This document shows positions 61,628 through 64,000 of a stretch of DNA of 64,000 bases, one piece after another. Made by a program: the position numbers and the translations under genes. The first letter of the stretch is position 1; every line of letters begins with the position of its first letter. This DNA comes from JACVRW01 sp963811055 (GTDB taxonomy: Bacteria > Actinomycetota > Thermoleophilia > Solirubrobacterales > Thermoleophilaceae): the NCBI GenBank assembly GCA_963811055.1, contig CAWEPQ010000001.1:806001-870000 (forward strand), written 5' to 3'. Under the pieces are notes generated by a model. The model searched no databases, was not told the DNA's origin, and was given only the letters and a program-made list of their open reading frames with translations.

Positions 61628-62285
61628 GCACGGTCACCTTTCCCCTGCCGAGGGTGACCAGCCCGGCCCGCTCGAGCGTGGCAAGGAAACGGCTGGCGCT
61701 CTCTCGCGAGGTGCCCGACAGCTGTGCGATCTCGGCCTGGGTGGCGCGGATCAGCACGTCGCTCTCGGAGGCGCCCTCGGCCTGGCGCACCACGGTCTGC
61801 GCGAGCAGCGTGCTCGCCACGCGACCGGCCACCGTCTGGAAGGACTGCTTGAGCAGCCGCTCGGTCGTGGTGCTCACCCGCTCCGCGAGGGCGGCGAGCA
61901 GCTTGAGCGCAAGGTCGGGGTTGCGGCGGATCAGCCGCTGCATGTCGGCGGCCAGGAGTGCCACCGCCGAGGTGTCCTCGATCGCCTCGGCCGTGGCCGA
62001 CCGGGTCTCGCCGCGGAACATGGCCAGCTCGCCGAACAGGTCCCCGGCTCGGAACTCCGCCAGCGCCACCAGGCGCCCGTCCTGGTGCTCGCGCGTGAGC
62101 AGCACGGCGCCGTCGCGCATGAGGTAACAGGTATCTCCGGTGTCGCCCTCGCGGAACAGGATCTCGCCGCGATCCCACCGGCGCGGGACCGCCACCATCG
62201 CCACCTCCTCGAGCTCGCGCTGCTCGAGGCCGGCGAAGACCTCTGTGTTCGCGAGTAGACGGGCGGTCTCCTCGGCCGTGGCCAT
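61593..62285 (-). CDS. Crp/Fnr family transcriptional regulator
   Basis: 230 aa. Cyclic-nucleotide-binding beta roll (about 15-130; EGDTGDTCYLMRDGAVLL, GDLFGELAMFRGETRSATAEA with the phosphate-cassette-like GELAM...RSATA), the C helix, and an HTH (ATQAEIAQLSGTSRESASRFLATLERAGLV). The cassette Glu and Arg-Ser are kept, so cAMP binding is plausible, and a nucleotide cyclase gene lies at 15 kb. No Fe-S cysteines of Fnr type. Extended -10 6 nt before the ATG. Confidence 0.9.
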   Translation of the reverse strand: MATAEETARLLANTEVFAGLEQRELEEVAMVAVPRRWDRGEILFREGDTGDTCYLMRDGAVLLTREHQDGRLVALAEFRAGDLFGELAMFRGETRSATAEAIEDTSAVALLAADMQRLIRRNPDLALKLLAALAERVSTTTERLLKQSFQTVAGRVASTLLAQTVVRQAEGASESDVLIRATQAEIAQLSGTSRESASRFLATLERAGLVTLGRGKVTVHEPGRLRNYIH

Positions 62286-62290
62286 GGGCG

Positions 62291-62297
62291 CATAATC
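62291..62297. promoter_or_regulatory. superimposed divergent -10 elements for crp-like gene and ilvA
   Basis: Minus GATTAT (62292-62297), preceded by TGA (extended -10), is 6 nt from the ATG at 62285; plus CATAAT (62291-62296) is 22 nt from the ilvA ATG. They overlap by five base pairs. Confidence 0.6.
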
Positions 62298-62318
62298 TCA
62301 GGTGGTGACCCTGTTGCG

Positions 62319-63554
62319 ATGGCAGTAGCGCCTGAACAGATCAGCGAGCGGGAGCTTTACGAGGCTGCCGAGGCCATCGCGGGAGCGGTGAGGGAGACCC
62401 CTGTGCTGCCCGCCGGCGAGCTCTCGCGCCGTGTCGGGGCGCGCGTGACGCTCAAGGCCGAGAACCTCCAGGTGACCGGATCGTTCAAGGCGCGCGGAGC
62501 CACCAACGCCATCCGGCAGCTGTCGGAAGCCGAGCTGGCCGCCGGCGTGGTCGCGGCCAGCGCGGGCAACCACGCTCAGGCGGTGGCGTTCGCCGCGCGC
62601 GCGGCGGGCAGCCACGCGCTGCTCGTGATGCCCGAGCGGGCGTCGCTCGCCAAGGTGGCCGCCGTGCGGCAGTACGGCGGCGAGGTGACGTTCGTGGACG
62701 GCGGCTACGACGAGGCCCAGGCGGAGGCGGCGCGTCTCGCGGAAGAACGCGGAATGCGCGTGCTCCACGCGTTCGACCAGCCCGCGGTCGTGGCCGGCCA
62801 GGCATCCGTGGGACTCGAGATCGCGCGGCAGGCGCCCGCCACGCGGGTGGTCGTGGTCCCGCTCGGCGGCGGCGGGCTGGCCGGGGGCATCGGCCTTGCC
62901 GTGGCCGCGGCGCTCCCGGACGCGCGCGTGGTGGGAGTGCAGGCCGCGGGGTGCGCCCCGTACATCGACTCGCTCGCCGCACACCGGCCGATCGGCGCCC
63001 GTTCCGCCAACACGATCTGCGACGGGATCGCGGTCAAGCGCCCCGGGGACTACACCCTGCCGATCGTGGAGCGCTACGTGAGCGAGGTCGTGACCGTGTC
63101 CGACGACGAGGTGGCGGAGGCGATGGTGCTCCTGCTCGAGCGCTCGAAGCTCGTGGTGGAGGGGGCGGGCGCGGTGGCCGTGGCGGCGCTGATGCACGGT
63201 CGCGTGCCGGCGCCCGAGGAGGGCGAGATCTGCGCCGTGCTCTCGGGAGGGAACGTGGACGCCTCGCTGCTGTCCGAGTGCATCCGCCTCGGCGAAACCG
63301 TGGCGCGCCGCCGGGTGGTGCTGTCCACGGTGGTGCCGGACCGCCCCGGCGCGCTCTCGAGCCTGCTGGCCATCGTCGCGAAGCACGGCGGGAACGTCGT
63401 GGACGTGGAGCACCTGCGCGACGGCGTGGAGCTGCACGTGGGTGAGACGGCGATCAAGCTCGTGCTCCAGACGAGCGGACCCGAGAACAGCGACGAGATC
63501 CTCGAAGCCGCCCGGGCCGAGGGCTTCTCAGTGCGCGTCGAGCACGAGGCCTAG
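62319..63554 (+). CDS. ilvA: threonine ammonia-lyase with ACT domain
   Basis: PLP enzyme converting threonine to 2-oxobutyrate and ammonia. 411 aa: PLP Lys in TGSFKARGATNAI, SAGNHAQAVAFAA, the phosphate loop PLGGGGLAGGIG and SGGNVDASLL, then a C-terminal ACT domain (about 330-411; VVPDRPGALSSLLAIVAKHGGNVVDVEH). The single short ACT domain is typical of the TdcB/biodegradative-like group rather than E. coli IlvA. Shares its CTAG stop with the convergent reductase. Confidence 0.93.
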   Translation: MAVAPEQISERELYEAAEAIAGAVRETPVLPAGELSRRVGARVTLKAENLQVTGSFKARGATNAIRQLSEAELAAGVVAASAGNHAQAVAFAARAAGSHALLVMPERASLAKVAAVRQYGGEVTFVDGGYDEAQAEAARLAEERGMRVLHAFDQPAVVAGQASVGLEIARQAPATRVVVVPLGGGGLAGGIGLAVAAALPDARVVGVQAAGCAPYIDSLAAHRPIGARSANTICDGIAVKRPGDYTLPIVERYVSEVVTVSDDEVAEAMVLLLERSKLVVEGAGAVAVAALMHGRVPAPEEGEICAVLSGGNVDASLLSECIRLGETVARRRVVLSTVVPDRPGALSSLLAIVAKHGGNVVDVEHLRDGVELHVGETAIKLVLQTSGPENSDEILEAARAEGFSVRVEHEA

Positions 63555-64000
63555 CGCTCGACCGTGGTCATGCCCTCGGCCGGGTAGCGCTCGCCGACCA
63601 CCGACCCGGCTGGCAGCGCCTGGTCGAGCGCGTCGAGGTGCTGTGACGTGAGTTCCACCTCCACTGCGGCCGCGTTCTCCTCCAGGTACTTCTCGCGCTT
63701 GGTGCCGGGGATCGGCACCACGTCGTCGCCCTGGTGCAGGAGCCACGCCAGGGCGAGCTGAGCCGGCGTGCAGCCCACGTCCTCGGCGATCTCCCGCACG
63801 CTCGCCAGGAGCGCCTGGTTGTGCTGGCGGTTGCCCTCCTGGAAGCGCGGGAGGAAGCGCCGGAAGTCGTCGTCCGCCTCGATGTCCAGCGAGCCGGTGA
63901 GCTCGCCGCGGCCGAGCGGGCTGTAGGGCACGATTCCCACGCCAAGCTCGCGCGCGGTGGGGATGATCTCCTCCTCGATCTCGCGCGTGAAGAGCGACCA
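63551..64000 (-). CDS. aldo/keto reductase, C-terminal half
   Basis: The 149 residues present (upstream part outside window) show the C-terminal barrel of an AKR: WSLFTREIEEEIIPTARELGVGIVPYSPLGRGELTG, then the coenzyme-binding VPIPGTKREKYLEENAAA. The ending matches NADP-dependent YakC/Tas-like reductases. Substrate unknown. Confidence 0.9.
   Translation of the reverse strand, partial: WSLFTREIEEEIIPTARELGVGIVPYSPLGRGELTGSLDIEADDDFRRFLPRFQEGNRQHNQALLASVREIAEDVGCTPAQLALAWLLHQGDDVVPIPGTKREKYLEENAAAVEVELTSQHLDALDQALPAGSVVGERYPAEGMTTVER

Overview
High-GC (about 70%) actinobacterial chromosome, 64 kb. The most likely source is the class Thermoleophilia (Solirubrobacterales-like). This is an inference from the protein flavour: type-2 IleRS, DUF1385 protein, alpha/beta-hydrolase–cyclase fusion, NHEJ genes, secreted CAP and SpoIID proteins, and a c-di-AMP riboswitch of actinobacterial style. 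No rRNA, tRNA, CRISPR array, insertion sequence or prophage was seen. Genes are packed tightly, and the only non-coding stretches are promoter or leader regions of 200 bp or less.

Layout. 1-10 kb: truncated aldehyde dehydrogenase, rarA, then a plus-strand run (M20 peptidase, DUF1385, pncB, ftsH), a cupin, methylmalonyl-CoA epimerase, PAP2 phosphatase and ychF. 10-28 kb: secreted Zn peptidase, GlxA/PfpI pair, SGNH and SpoIID exoproteins, a cyclase fusion, a ThDP decarboxylase plus semialdehyde dehydrogenase pair (candidate 2-oxoglutarate bypass of the TCA cycle), a seven-repeat SBBP protein, an M23 endopeptidase, a GH6 protein, fumC, MerR and MarR regulators, and a CAP protein behind a c-di-AMP riboswitch. 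28-44 kb: ileS, thioredoxin, polyprenol-phosphate glycosyltransferase, polX, trehalose-phosphatase, two half-size TauE proteins, STAS protein, the primary-type sigma factor, a DUF2294 protein, an amidohydrolase, a giant PAS–coiled-coil–PAS protein, an HD/OB nuclease-like protein and a PAC2 protein. 44-57 kb: a DNA maintenance block (UvrD–RecB-like helicase-nuclease, topoisomerase IB, LigD ligase, Ku, LigD polymerase, zincin, H1-like basic protein), then Mrp and a 7Fe ferredoxin. 58-64 kb: groEL and groES under two CIRCE operators, ASCH protein, pcm, a Crp-family regulator, threonine deaminase and a truncated aldo/keto reductase.

Three architectural themes run through the window. (1) About twenty genes have a TANNNT-like -10 hexamer 6-9 nt before the start codon and no Shine-Dalgarno sequence, so they are probably leaderless; in four of them the TAG stop of the upstream gene forms the first half of that -10. 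(2) Ten of fourteen convergent gene pairs overlap, six by sharing one palindromic CTAG or TTAA as both stop codons. (3) Between 33 and 57 kb, five genes are broken by six single-base insertions, mostly in short G or C runs. This looks more like consensus error than decay.

The least explained items are a column of eleven histidines in exact heptad register in the PAS–coiled-coil–PAS protein, a structured RNA-like segment with terminator between the H1-like gene and mrp, and the structured leader before the MerR gene.
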